Below are positions 25,642 to 34,021 of a stretch of 57,662 nt of DNA, piece by piece (positions within the stretch are counted from its first letter, which is position 1; the number at the start of each line of letters is the position of its first letter). The DNA lies in the NCBI GenBank assembly GCA_002737315.1, contig NSIH01000006.1, forward strand, positions 1 through 57,662. The letters are read 5' to 3'. The translations under genes were made by a program, and so were the position numbers. The notes beneath the pieces were generated by a model. That model saw only the letters and a list, made by a program, of their open reading frames with translations, did not search any database and was not told the DNA's origin. The stretch is from Flavobacteriales bacterium (GTDB lineage: Bacteria > Bacteroidota > Bacteroidia > Flavobacteriales > Schleiferiaceae).

Positions 25642-25671
25642 CAAAGGTACTCCATTGCCAAGCGAGGCAAA
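25642..25671 (-). promoter_or_regulatory. Promoter with both elements for the sulfotransferase gene
   Basis: Minus strand TTTG at 25671-25668, 18-base spacer, TACCTTTG at 25649-25642, then four bases to GTG 25637. This decides the gene start in favour of a downstream codon. Confidence 0.55.
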
Positions 25672-25727
25672 CCGTTTGGGCGCAAAACTCCCTGCAACCT
25701 TTGCTCTAAAAACCGTTTCTTTAGGGT

Positions 25728-26315
25728 ATGAACAAGACCCTCAGCATCGTCGCGCTTCTCGCGGCCACCACCCTATCTGCCCAAATGCGTTGGGACTACG
25801 AACTCGGAATCCGCACTCCGCCACCTCAGGGCGGAATGTTTGGCGGCACCTACTATAACTACCAGGTACTCGTTAAGGCAAGTCCGCGCAAGGCCCTTGG
25901 CGAGAAGGGATCGGGCCGATACGCCCTTAGGTTCCGCACCGGGCCCAACTCAATCAGCTACTACCAGAATGAGCCAAACAGCAATTTCTCACTCAATACC
26001 ACCAGCATGTTTGGTTTTGAGCGAATGAGTCGTCCTAAACGAAATCTGTCGTCCTACTGGGGCGCAGAACTTGGCGGCGGCTTGAGCAGCTACACCCGTA
26101 CTCCCCCTGCAAACAGCTATTTCAGTGCTGGTCCCTCCGTTGCCCTCCTTTATGGCATCCGATACCGCGTCAAGCCCCGCTGGACCCTAGCCCTTGAACT
26201 GGCCCCTACCGGAATGATTTGGTACAGTAAATCCAACGGATCATGGAGCGCACCTTCTGCACAAATTAGCCTTGACGGGCAGTCGGTAGGGCTGAGCGGA
26301 GTCTATAGGCTCTAA
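25728..26315 (+). CDS. Secreted beta-barrel-like protein of unknown function
   Basis: 195 residues. Signal peptide 1-18 (MNKTLSIVALLAATTLSA); the mature part is rich in alternating Tyr, Gly, Ser and hydrophobic residues (GRYALRFRTGP, AELGGGLSSYTR, GPSVALLYGIRYRV, WTLALELAPTG) and ends in SGVYRL, typical of small outer-membrane barrels. AACCTTTG and TTTCTTTA elements lie upstream (about 25695 and 25714). No family recognised beyond the outer-membrane-barrel pattern. Confidence 0.72.
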   Translation: MNKTLSIVALLAATTLSAQMRWDYELGIRTPPPQGGMFGGTYYNYQVLVKASPRKALGEKGSGRYALRFRTGPNSISYYQNEPNSNFSLNTTSMFGFERMSRPKRNLSSYWGAELGGGLSSYTRTPPANSYFSAGPSVALLYGIRYRVKPRWTLALELAPTGMIWYSKSNGSWSAPSAQISLDGQSVGLSGVYRL

Positions 26316-26329
26316 GCGAATAAGGCGGA

Positions 26330-28168
26330 TTACTCCACGGTCACGCTCTTCGCGAGGTTCCTGGGCTGGTCCACATTGCAGCCGCGCAGCACCGCCACGT
26401 GGTAGCTCAGCAACTGCAGGGGAACGGTGGTGAGCAAGGGCGTCAAGGCCTCGTCGGTAGAGGGAATGGCAATGAGCTCGTCGCTCACCGCGGCAATGGC
26501 GTCGCTGCCATCGCCGGTGATGGCGTAGATGCGCCCTTTGCGGGCTTTTACCTCTTGCACGTTGCTCACAAGCTTGTCATAAAGCTCTCCAAAAGGAGCG
26601 ATAACGATTACGGGCATGTGCTCGTCAATCAGGGCAATGGGGCCGTGCTTCATTTCGGCAGCCGGGTAGCCCTCTGCGTGGATGTAGCTGATTTCTTTAA
26701 GCTTTAAGGCGCCCTCTAAAGCAACCGGAAAATTATATCCGCGGCCCAAAAAGAGCGCGTTGCTGCAGCCAACCATGGTCTTGGCAATTTCTCGAATTTG
26801 GCCGTCCAGCTGGAGCATGCTTTGAATCTTCGCCGGAATCAGCTGCAGTTCACGCGCCAATTCCGCAGAACGCGCTGCGCTCAGTTGGCCCTTTTGCTGC
26901 CCGAGCCACATGGCAATCATGGTGAGCACCGCAACCTGGGCAGTGAAGGCCTTGGTCGAGGCAACGCCGATTTCGGGGCCGGCGTGGGTGTAGGCTCCGG
27001 CGTGGGTTTCGCGCGCAATCGAAGAACCGACCACATTGCAAATTCCAAAAACCGTGGCACCCCTGGCCTTGGCCATCTTGATGGCAGCAAGCGTGTCGGC
27101 GGTTTCGCCCGATTGAGAAACCGAAATAACCACGTCGAGGGGTCCGACTACGGGGTTGCGGTAGCGAAACTCGCTGGCGTACTCTACCTCTACCGGAATT
27201 CGGGCCAAGTCCTCAATGAGGTACTCCCCCACCAGACCTGCATGCCAAGAGGTTCCGCAGCCAATAACAAGAATGCGCTGCGCACCCAGGAGCTTGTCGC
27301 TGATGGCGTCGAGACCGGCCATTTTGACCTCGCCCGTCTTGAAATTCAAGCGTCCGCGCACGGTATCGAGAATGGACTTGGGCTGTTCAAAGATTTCTTT
27401 AATCATGAAGTGATCAAATCCGCCCTTCTCAATGGCCGCTAGATCGAGCTGAAGCTTGTGGATGACGTTGTCAACCGGCAGGTCGCTGGCAATTTTGCGC
27501 ACGACGACTCCGCTGCGCTGAATCACGGCCATTTCACCGTCTTCGAGGTAGATGACCTTCTTGGTAGAATCGATAAAGGGGGTGGCGTCGCTGCCCACAA
27601 AGAACTCGTTGTCTCCAAGACCGAGCAAAAGAGGAGAACCCAGGCGGCCAACCACCATCTGGTCAGGCTCGTCGGTGCTCATTACCACAATGGCATAGGC
27701 ACCCACCACCTCGTTGAGGGCGAGGCGCACGGCCTGCTGAAGATTAACCTTCTCTTGGTCTTGAATGTACTCGATGAAGTTCACAAGAACCTCGGTGTCG
27801 GTATCGCTCGAGAAGGTATAGCCTTTCCCTACGAGGAGCTCCTTGAGCTGGGCGTAGTTCTCAATGATTCCGTTGTGCACAATAACCAGTCGGCCGGAAT
27901 TCGACGAATGCGGGTGTGCGTTGCGGTCGCTTGGCTCGCCGTGGGTCGCCCAGCGAGTGTGACCGATTCCGAGGGTCGCCTGAGGGCGCTCCGAGTCGGC
28001 CAAAGACTCCAGGGCCGAAACCTTGCCCATTTTTTTATAAATATCCAAGCGTCCGTTGGAGAGAGCAACTCCGGCGGAATCGTATCCGCGGTACTCTAAA
28101 CGTTTAAGACCCTGAATTAGGATTGGGTAGGCCTCGCGAGGCCCGATGTAGCCGACAATGCCGCACAT
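26330..28168 (-). CDS. glmS: Glutamine--fructose-6-phosphate aminotransferase (isomerizing)
   Basis: First step to UDP-GlcNAc for peptidoglycan and LPS. 612 residues: N-terminal glutaminase domain with catalytic cysteine directly after Met (MCGIVGYIG), GHTRWATHGEPSDRNAHPH; two SIS sugar-isomerase domains with SVSQSGETADTLAA and AEMKHGPIALI; canonical C-terminus PRNLAKSVTVE. Seven bases after the DUF4270 gene. I see no glmS ribozyme-like sequence, as the upstream space is coding. Confidence 0.96.
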   Translation of the reverse strand: MCGIVGYIGPREAYPILIQGLKRLEYRGYDSAGVALSNGRLDIYKKMGKVSALESLADSERPQATLGIGHTRWATHGEPSDRNAHPHSSNSGRLVIVHNGIIENYAQLKELLVGKGYTFSSDTDTEVLVNFIEYIQDQEKVNLQQAVRLALNEVVGAYAIVVMSTDEPDQMVVGRLGSPLLLGLGDNEFFVGSDATPFIDSTKKVIYLEDGEMAVIQRSGVVVRKIASDLPVDNVIHKLQLDLAAIEKGGFDHFMIKEIFEQPKSILDTVRGRLNFKTGEVKMAGLDAISDKLLGAQRILVIGCGTSWHAGLVGEYLIEDLARIPVEVEYASEFRYRNPVVGPLDVVISVSQSGETADTLAAIKMAKARGATVFGICNVVGSSIARETHAGAYTHAGPEIGVASTKAFTAQVAVLTMIAMWLGQQKGQLSAARSAELARELQLIPAKIQSMLQLDGQIREIAKTMVGCSNALFLGRGYNFPVALEGALKLKEISYIHAEGYPAAEMKHGPIALIDEHMPVIVIAPFGELYDKLVSNVQEVKARKGRIYAITGDGSDAIAAVSDELIAIPSTDEALTPLLTTVPLQLLSYHVAVLRGCNVDQPRNLAKSVTVE

Positions 28169-28175
28169 AAGCTTT

Positions 28176-29507
28176 CTAGTTTGGTTTGGTGTACCACAAA
28201 TTTAAGGACATTGGCTCCACAGCATCGGCACTTCCATGCAACACGGCTCGAGCGGCCGACGACGCCATGCGCTCCGGGACCAGCATCATCTTAAAACTCG
28301 CAGTATCTCCATTTCGCAGCAAATCCTGAACATGCCTTGTGACCACAAAGCGGTAAGCCCCCTTGCGCAGCACTCCAGTCGCCGTGAAGTTCCCCCCGAT
28401 GTTGCCTCGGGCGTAATCGCGAATCAGGGTTCTGGAGTAGCCGTCGACCTGCAAAATATTCAGGGAGGCCGGGGCTGCATAGCGCAGATTTGATCCCTCC
28501 CTCACGGGAACGACGAGCTCGGCATAGTTCACCACATAGCCGCTGTCTGCAATGGCCTTCAGCCCGTCCAGGCGAAGCATGGTCACCGCACCGCCTAAGC
28601 CCTGCACGTAGGTCGTCGTCTCTCCGAGGATTGAATCCTGGTCGGCAAGATCAAACTCGGCCGACGCTCGATCGAATTCAATGTGGTTAAAACTCTGAAC
28701 TCCTGACGAGAAGGCAAGTTCATAGAGCCCAAAATCCTTGCCTGCGGCTGAGGTATCGCTCCGAATGCTGTCGTTGGTATAAAACAGGCGGATTTTAGCC
28801 GACGGGTCGCCCGGATTAAACTGGTACACTGCCTGGTTGCCGGGGCCACCCGAAACCACGAGTCCGCGGAAGTATTCTATAAACAACTGGTTGGTCGAGA
28901 AATTTATGGGCCTAGCCTGCGCCTCATCAATAATCCACTGTTCCAGGCGTGCCGGGTCAAGGCGAAGGGCAAGGGCTGCCTTGCCAACACGCGTACCCGA
29001 CTTCAGCGTTTTAAGCACGGCATCGGGGCTAAACGTGGTATCGCACAAGAGAAAACCAGGACTCAGAGCGCTGAATCCGTAGTAAATAGAGTCGGTTAAG
29101 GGAGCGGCACTCCGGTTGACTCGCACCGTGAAAGCGGCGGTAGTGTCGCCATACCAGCCGGAGTAGGGCAGTATCATGATGGCCGAATCCAGGGTGGCAT
29201 TTAGGCCAAACTTCGGGGCCACCGAGCGCAATATTATCTGAGCACCAAAAGAGACGCTTGGCCTGCCAAAGACGGGGTCGTCGTAGCTGCCAACCATAAG
29301 GGCGTTGGGCATTAGGGTGATAAGAGAGTCAAAGTCCTCGGTCCAAGAGGCTATAGAAACCGCCTTGAGGCTCCCAAAAGAAAGCTGCGAATCGTCGGCA
29401 AAATCAATACCTATGGTTCCGCTGGACTTCTCGCAAGAAGTCAGGCCGACCAATGCAGCAGCAAGAGCAAAAACCCCAAAGAAGGACTTAGGCAAAAAGC
29501 GACTCAT
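28176..29507 (-). CDS. DUF4270 domain lipoprotein
   Basis: 443 residues from ATG 29507 (MSRFLPKSFFGVFALAAALVG...). A signal peptide ends at LVGLTSC, the lipidation cysteine, so it is anchored in a membrane, probably facing the periplasm or surface. The body has the DUF4270 pattern: TIGIDFADDSQLSFG, repeated beta-rich jelly-roll-like halves, and MSLNLWYTKPN at the end. Conserved Bacteroidota synteny places this family between the half starch synthase and glmS, as here. It overlaps the upstream gene by 20 bases. Function unknown. Confidence 0.85.
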   Translation of the reverse strand: MSRFLPKSFFGVFALAAALVGLTSCEKSSGTIGIDFADDSQLSFGSLKAVSIASWTEDFDSLITLMPNALMVGSYDDPVFGRPSVSFGAQIILRSVAPKFGLNATLDSAIMILPYSGWYGDTTAAFTVRVNRSAAPLTDSIYYGFSALSPGFLLCDTTFSPDAVLKTLKSGTRVGKAALALRLDPARLEQWIIDEAQARPINFSTNQLFIEYFRGLVVSGGPGNQAVYQFNPGDPSAKIRLFYTNDSIRSDTSAAGKDFGLYELAFSSGVQSFNHIEFDRASAEFDLADQDSILGETTTYVQGLGGAVTMLRLDGLKAIADSGYVVNYAELVVPVREGSNLRYAAPASLNILQVDGYSRTLIRDYARGNIGGNFTATGVLRKGAYRFVVTRHVQDLLRNGDTASFKMMLVPERMASSAARAVLHGSADAVEPMSLNLWYTKPN

Positions 29508-30288
29508 AAAAGGCATCGAGCAGGGCGGGCTGCTCCATAAATGGCCTCCCGTCGTGCACCGGCACGCCGGCCTCTTTGGCGGCAGCAATGGCTGCAGCTG
29601 GGGCCAAATCAGACATTTCAAGAACTGCATCTACGCTGCGAAGGGCCTGGCAATACAGCGAATCCGCCGTAGGCTGGTTGAACAATTCAGAATTTTTAAC
29701 CCCGTCGAAGGCCATGCCTTTTTCGAGTCCGTCGTCTAGGCAGCCCTTGAATCCGTTCTCAAAAAGACTATAAACCAACTTAGTGCCAGCAAAATGAGGA
29801 TCCTCAGCGTGGAACTGACGCAGGTATACAGGCAGAGGCGCCGACATCCATCCCATGATGTGAATCACGTCAGGCTGCCACCCAAGTTTCTTGATGGTCT
29901 CAATAATCGACTTGCTAAAAAACAACGAGCGCGCTCCATTGTCTTCATAAAAAACGCCCTTGTCGTCTTCCCAGCTGCCCTTGCGCTTAAAGTAATCTTC
30001 GTTATCAATAAAGTAAACCTGAATGCGGGCTCCTGGTACCGAGGCCACCTTAATAACCAAGGGCTGGTCGTAGTCATTGATGACTACATTGATCCCGCTC
30101 AGCCGAATTACCTCGTGAAGCTGGTGGCGCCGCTCGTTAATTAGACCGAAACGAGGCATAAAGGCCCTTATTTCGTGGCCAAGCTCGTTCATTTTTTTAG
30201 GGAAGGCCAAGGCCATTGAAGCCATCTCTCCCTCTGGAAAATAGGGCTTTATCTCGTGAGAAACATATAATATCCGCCTCTTTGTCAT
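29488..30288 (-). CDS. Half-length glycogen/starch synthase (GT5 N-terminal domain only)
   Basis: 266 residues with the N-terminal GT5 catalytic subdomain (SHEIKPYFPEGEMASMALAF near residue 10, LGWQPDVIHIMGWMSAPLPVYLR), but ending before the second Rossmann domain that holds the nucleotide-sugar site in full GlgA (about 470 residues). The ADP-glucose-binding KxGG lysine motif is replaced by PEGEMASM. The same short form is common in flavobacteria, so it is not a recent truncation; glycogen synthesis by this protein alone is doubtful. A TACCTTTG element at 30322-30329 precedes it. Confidence 0.85.
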   Translation of the reverse strand: MTKRRILYVSHEIKPYFPEGEMASMALAFPKKMNELGHEIRAFMPRFGLINERRHQLHEVIRLSGINVVINDYDQPLVIKVASVPGARIQVYFIDNEDYFKRKGSWEDDKGVFYEDNGARSLFFSKSIIETIKKLGWQPDVIHIMGWMSAPLPVYLRQFHAEDPHFAGTKLVYSLFENGFKGCLDDGLEKGMAFDGVKNSELFNQPTADSLYCQALRSVDAVLEMSDLAPAAAIAAAKEAGVPVHDGRPFMEQPALLDAFYESLFA

Positions 30289-30321
30289 AATCTAATCTCG
30301 TACTGCCCCTAAAATGGCCTA

Positions 30322-30329
30322 CAAAGGTA
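30322..30329 (-). promoter_or_regulatory. Candidate -7 element (TACCTTTG) for the starch-synthase-like, DUF4270, glmS operon
   Basis: Perfect TAnnTTTG on the minus strand with 33 bases to the ATG at 30288. Shares the 77-base divergent gap with the panC element. Confidence 0.5.
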
Positions 30330-30350
30330 CGGAATTCTATTCAGGCACTT

Positions 30351-30358
30351 TAGATTTG
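30351..30358 (+). promoter_or_regulatory. Candidate -7 element (TAGATTTG) for panC
   Basis: Perfect TAnnTTTG, seven bases before the GTG start at 30366. Predicts a leaderless panC mRNA. Confidence 0.45.
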
Positions 30359-30365
30359 GGCTATC

Positions 30366-31244
30366 GTGCCGCAATCATTAAAGGTTTTAAAAACCACTGC
30401 CGAACTCCAATCCTGGCGCGCGGACCAGAATCGCCTTGCCCTAGTCCCTACCATGGGCGCTTTGCACGCCGGGCACCTTGCCTTGATCGATCGTGCCAAG
30501 ACGGACCAGTGCAGCGTTTTGGTCACTATCTACGTGAACCCGACGCAGTTCAATCGCCCCGAAGACCTGTCGGCCTACCCCCAGGACCACGAGGGCGACC
30601 TTGCCCTGCTGCGGACCTCTGCCGCCGACGCGGTGTGGTTCCCCCAGAGCGAAGACCTCTACCCCAACGGAGTACTCAGCGAGGAATTTGACCTCGATGG
30701 CCTCGACCTGCGCCTCGAAGGGGCGCTCCGCCCCGGACATTTTCAGGGCGTTGCCACGGTGGTGAACCTACTTTTTGATTGGAGCCGTGCCGACCGCGCG
30801 TACTTTGGCCTCAAGGACTTTCAGCAGGTCGCCGTCGTCAAGAAGCTAGCGGCCCTTCGGGGCGGAATTCCCGAAATTGTAGCCTGCCCCACGCAACGCA
30901 ACGCAGACGGACTGGCCCTTAGCTCGCGCAACCGACTCCTGACTCCCGCGATGAGAGCCTCCGCGCCCTTCATTTACCGCGCGCTCAGGTGGGCGGCCCA
31001 AGAGGTTGCCGAGTTCCCGGTACCCGCTCGAGGACTCAAGCGCGAACTCCGTTCCGAAATCGAACGATGGCCTGGCCTCAAGGTCGAGTCCATCGAATTC
31101 GTTTTTGCCGATACCCTAGAGCCCCTGAGCGAACTGGAGCGCCCCGTCGACCGATACGGCCGCGACGTGCAGGTTTTGGTGTCGGTATATGCAGGCGAGG
31201 TCCGCCTTATCGACAACAGCCCGTTGTACCTTTACAGGGCATGA
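30366..31244 (+). CDS. panC: Pantothenate synthetase
   Basis: Joins pantoate and beta-alanine using ATP in coenzyme A synthesis. 292 residues from GTG 30366; motifs [16 protein letters not shown] (HIGH-like ATP site), [29 protein letters not shown] and the KMSKS-like [11 protein letters not shown]. The start codon GTG is supported by the family N-terminus and promoter. Overlaps panD as ATGA. Confidence 0.95.
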   Translation: MPQSLKVLKTTAELQSWRADQNRLALVPTMGALHAGHLALIDRAKTDQCSVLVTIYVNPTQFNRPEDLSAYPQDHEGDLALLRTSAADAVWFPQSEDLYPNGVLSEEFDLDGLDLRLEGALRPGHFQGVATVVNLLFDWSRADRAYFGLKDFQQVAVVKKLAALRGGIPEIVACPTQRNADGLALSSRNRLLTPAMRASAPFIYRALRWAAQEVAEFPVPARGLKRELRSEIERWPGLKVESIEFVFADTLEPLSELERPVDRYGRDVQVLVSVYAGEVRLIDNSPLYLYRA

Positions 31245-31594
31245 CCATTGAGGTACTTTACAGCAAAATCCACCGGGTTCGGGTCACCGGAGCGGAGCTC
31301 CACTACATCGGCAGCATCACCCTAGACAGCGAGCTCATTGACTCCGCCCGCCTAATTGAAGGCCAAAAGGTTACCATTGTAAACATCAACAACGGCGAGC
31401 GCTTCGATACCTACGTAATTCGCGGAAGCAAGGGCAGCGGCGAGGTTACCCTGAACGGCCCGGCAGCCCGGCGCGTGCACAAGGGCGACATGATCATTAT
31501 CATCGCCTACGCTTCCATGAGCCCTGAAGAGGCCCGCAGTTTTAAGCCTACCCTGCTCTTTCCTGACGAGCTAACCAACCGGCTAGGATCCTGA
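31241..31594 (+). CDS. panD: Aspartate 1-decarboxylase proenzyme
   Basis: Makes beta-alanine, the second substrate of PanC, using a self-generated pyruvoyl group. 117 residues; the self-cleavage site is G24-S25 in [11 protein letters not shown], with K9 and Y58-region [10 protein letters not shown] conserved. The open frame extends further upstream over panC, but ATG 31241 matches the family. Cotranscribed with panC through a four-base overlap. Confidence 0.95.
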   Translation: MTIEVLYSKIHRVRVTGAELHYIGSITLDSELIDSARLIEGQKVTIVNINNGERFDTYVIRGSKGSGEVTLNGPAARRVHKGDMIIIIAYASMSPEEARSFKPTLLFPDELTNRLGS

Positions 31595-31596
31595 TT

Positions 31597-32574
31597 GTGA
31601 AGAGCCTTAAAATTCCCAGCTGGCTTAAAACCCTGCTTTTTGCCTCCATAGGCCTTTCGCTGCTCTACTTTGCCTTCAAGGGCGTAGACCTCAAGGCCGT
31701 AGGTAAAGAAATGGGCAGCGCCAAGCTCGAGTGGATTGGCCTGAGCATGCTCGTGGGCCTGGGCGCTGTAATCTCGCGTGGAATGCGGTGGAAGCTCGTG
31801 TTGGATTCCATGGGCTACCGAAGTACCTCGTGGCGAACCTCTTATGCCATTGGAATCGGCTACCTAATCAACATGATCTTCCCGCGGGCAGGCGAAGTCG
31901 CGCGGGCCACAGCCCTTCGGCGAAGCGACAAAATCCCGGTAGATGTGTTGCTCGGAACCATCATTGTGGAGCGCCTCATCGACCTCATTATCGTCTCTAT
32001 TCTGCTGGGCCTCACCTTGATTTTGACCTACCCTGAGCTGCAAAAGCTCTTGGCCAGCACCCAAGGCAGTGAGTCGGCGGCGAATGAGGGCGGAATTCCC
32101 TGGCTCTGGATTGCACTCGCCCTGGGGCTGCTTGCGGCTTGGCTCCTTCGCAAGCGCTTTTTTGAAACCGCGATCGGCCAAAGGGTTCAGTCGTTTTTGC
32201 GCGGACTCTCCCAAGGGTTTACGAGCATTGTCCGCCTTGACAAGCCCTGGACCTACCTAGGCCATACCGTCTTTATTTGGGCTTCGTATTTTATGATGAT
32301 TTACGTCTGCTTTTTTGCCATGCCTGCCACCGAAAACATTCAAATCGATCAAAGCCTTTTTGTGATGATGGCGGCAAGCATGGGCATTGTGGTTCCGGTC
32401 CCAGGCGGAGTGGGTGCCTACCACTACTTGGTAGCCAAGGCCTTGGAGGTTTTGGCGGTTCCCTACCCCGAAGGCCTAGCCTTTGCCACCCTGGTGCACG
32501 CGTCGCAGACCATAATGCTGATGTCCACGGGCGTCATCGGATTTATCGGTCTTAGCCGTTTTAAAAACGACTGA
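31597..32574 (+). CDS. Lysylphosphatidylglycerol synthase TM region / UPF0104 flippase-like membrane protein
   Basis: 325 residues with about eight membrane segments. The family signature occurs at SRGMRWKLVLDSMGYRS (about 60-77), INMIFPRAGEVARATALRR, and VPVPGGVGAYHYLVAKAL late in the chain. It lacks the cytosolic aminoacyltransferase domain of MprF, so it is a stand-alone lipid- or glycan-flippase-like domain. Starts with GTG two bases after the panD stop. The order panC, panD, this gene, radA is conserved in flavobacteria. Confidence 0.87.
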   Translation: MKSLKIPSWLKTLLFASIGLSLLYFAFKGVDLKAVGKEMGSAKLEWIGLSMLVGLGAVISRGMRWKLVLDSMGYRSTSWRTSYAIGIGYLINMIFPRAGEVARATALRRSDKIPVDVLLGTIIVERLIDLIIVSILLGLTLILTYPELQKLLASTQGSESAANEGGIPWLWIALALGLLAAWLLRKRFFETAIGQRVQSFLRGLSQGFTSIVRLDKPWTYLGHTVFIWASYFMMIYVCFFAMPATENIQIDQSLFVMMAASMGIVVPVPGGVGAYHYLVAKALEVLAVPYPEGLAFATLVHASQTIMLMSTGVIGFIGLSRFKND

Positions 32575-32605
32575 GCCAATCGGGTTGCGTACCTTGGTCG
32601 CAGCC

Positions 32606-33952
32606 ATGGCCAAGATAAAAAAAGCTTTTGTTTGCCAGTCCTGCGGGGCGAATTACCCCCAGTGGAGCGGTCAGTGCCGCGCCTGCGAGCAGTGGAACAG
32701 CATTGTAGAAGAAGTGGTGGAGCGCGCTCCCTCAGAGCAGGTCTGGATGGCACCTGGTCAAAGCCGGATGCTCACGCTCGACCAAGTGGACCGCAGCGCC
32801 GAGCGCCGAATTTCTACCGGAGACAGCGAGCTCGACCGCGTTCTCGGGGGCGGATGGGTTCCCGGTTCACTCAGTCTCCTGGGGGGTGAGCCCGGCATCG
32901 GCAAGTCTACCCTAATGCTTCAGGTCGCCCTCAATGCAGGGGCCAAGGCGCTCTACGCCAGCGGAGAGGAGAGTGCCGAGCAAATTCGGATGCGGGCCGA
33001 GCGCATCGGCTTTGACGGGCCCGGATGCCACGTTCTCGCCGAGGTTTCTACTTCAAAAATTCTACAGGCTGCCGAGCAGCTCAAGCCATCGCTCTTGGTT
33101 ATTGATTCCATCCAAACGGCCTACAACCCCCAGTTGGATTCTGCCGCCGGCAGCGTGGGTCAGATACGCGAGTCTGCAGCAGAGTTTCTTCGCTACGCCA
33201 AGGCAAGGCATGTGCCCGTGGCTCTCATTGGGCATATTACCAAAGAAGGCAGCCTCGCCGGACCCAAGGTGCTCGAGCACATGGTCGACGTGGTGCTTCA
33301 GTTTGAGGGCGACAAGCACCATTTGGTTCGAACCCTGCGCGCACTCAAAAATCGCTTCGGATCCACCCAAGAGCTTGGCTTGTATGAGATGGCCGAGCGC
33401 GGACTTCAGTCGATTGCGAACCCCTCTGCGTGGCTGCTGGGCCAGCGCGGCGAAGGCCTCAGCGGTTCGGCAATTGGAATTACTGCCGAGGGTCTTAGGC
33501 CGCTTTTGGTCGAGGTCCAGGCCCTGGTTTCAACCGCCGTCTACGGCACGCCCCAGCGCAGCTGCACGGGCTTTGACACGCGCCGCCTGAATATGCTGCT
33601 CGCCGTTCTTGAAAAACGCTGCGGATTTCACCTGGCCAGCAAAGACGTTTTTCTCAATGTTACTGGTGGTTTGCGTGTGGACGACCCTGCCCTAGACCTC
33701 GCCGTATGCGCCGCAATTCTGTCGAGTCAAGAAGACCGCCCGATTCCGCATGGCGTGGCCTTCGCCGGCGAGGTGGGCCTCGGTGGAGAACTGCGCCCCG
33801 TAGCCCGCATGGATGCCCGAATTCTTGAGGCAGGCCAGCTCGGTTTTGACTATGTCTGGGGAGCCAAAACTCCGGGACTTCCCAAAAAAATCCATGGGCT
33901 TAACTACGTGGCTTTGGATCGAATAAGCCAAGTCATCGACAACCTTTTTTAA
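32606..33952 (+). CDS. radA: DNA repair protein RadA
   Basis: Branch-migration helicase in recombination. 448 residues: N-terminal zinc finger CQSCG...CRAC (about 10-31), Walker A GGEPGIGKSTL, the RadA-specific KNRFGS motif (LKNRFGSTQELG), and a Lon-like C-terminal domain. ATG 32606 (MAKIKKAFVCQSCG) matches the family; the frame also has a TTG seven codons earlier, and TACCTTGG sits at 32589-32596 just before the ATG. Last gene of the pan-radA run. Confidence 0.95.
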   Translation: MAKIKKAFVCQSCGANYPQWSGQCRACEQWNSIVEEVVERAPSEQVWMAPGQSRMLTLDQVDRSAERRISTGDSELDRVLGGGWVPGSLSLLGGEPGIGKSTLMLQVALNAGAKALYASGEESAEQIRMRAERIGFDGPGCHVLAEVSTSKILQAAEQLKPSLLVIDSIQTAYNPQLDSAAGSVGQIRESAAEFLRYAKARHVPVALIGHITKEGSLAGPKVLEHMVDVVLQFEGDKHHLVRTLRALKNRFGSTQELGLYEMAERGLQSIANPSAWLLGQRGEGLSGSAIGITAEGLRPLLVEVQALVSTAVYGTPQRSCTGFDTRRLNMLLAVLEKRCGFHLASKDVFLNVTGGLRVDDPALDLAVCAAILSSQEDRPIPHGVAFAGEVGLGGELRPVARMDARILEAGQLGFDYVWGAKTPGLPKKIHGLNYVALDRISQVIDNLF

Positions 33953-33955
33953 AGC

Positions 33956-33981
33956 AAAAAGCCAGATCTTAAAGACCTGGC
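33956..33981 (-). terminator. Terminator of the OmpA-family gene
   Basis: Minus-strand hairpin GCCAG-g-TCT-TTA-AGA-t-CTGGC (33961-33981) followed by TTTTT (33956-33960). Flanking AGCAAA / TTTGCT can extend the stem. It lies between the convergent radA and OmpA genes and may stop both, though only the minus strand has a T run. Confidence 0.65.
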
Positions 33982-34021
33982 CTGCTTTGCTTGAGCCCAA
34001 AAGGGCGAGAAGTGTTCTTAA

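Noticed and set aside
26330-28200. glmS ribozyme upstream of glmS
   Set aside because: Only seven bases separate glmS from the coding sequence of the DUF4270 gene, leaving no room for the ribozyme, which is known from Firmicutes.
29488-30288. Half starch synthase as a frameshifted pseudogene
   Set aside because: No remnant of the second domain follows; the next gene overlaps directly, and the same short form is known in flavobacteria.
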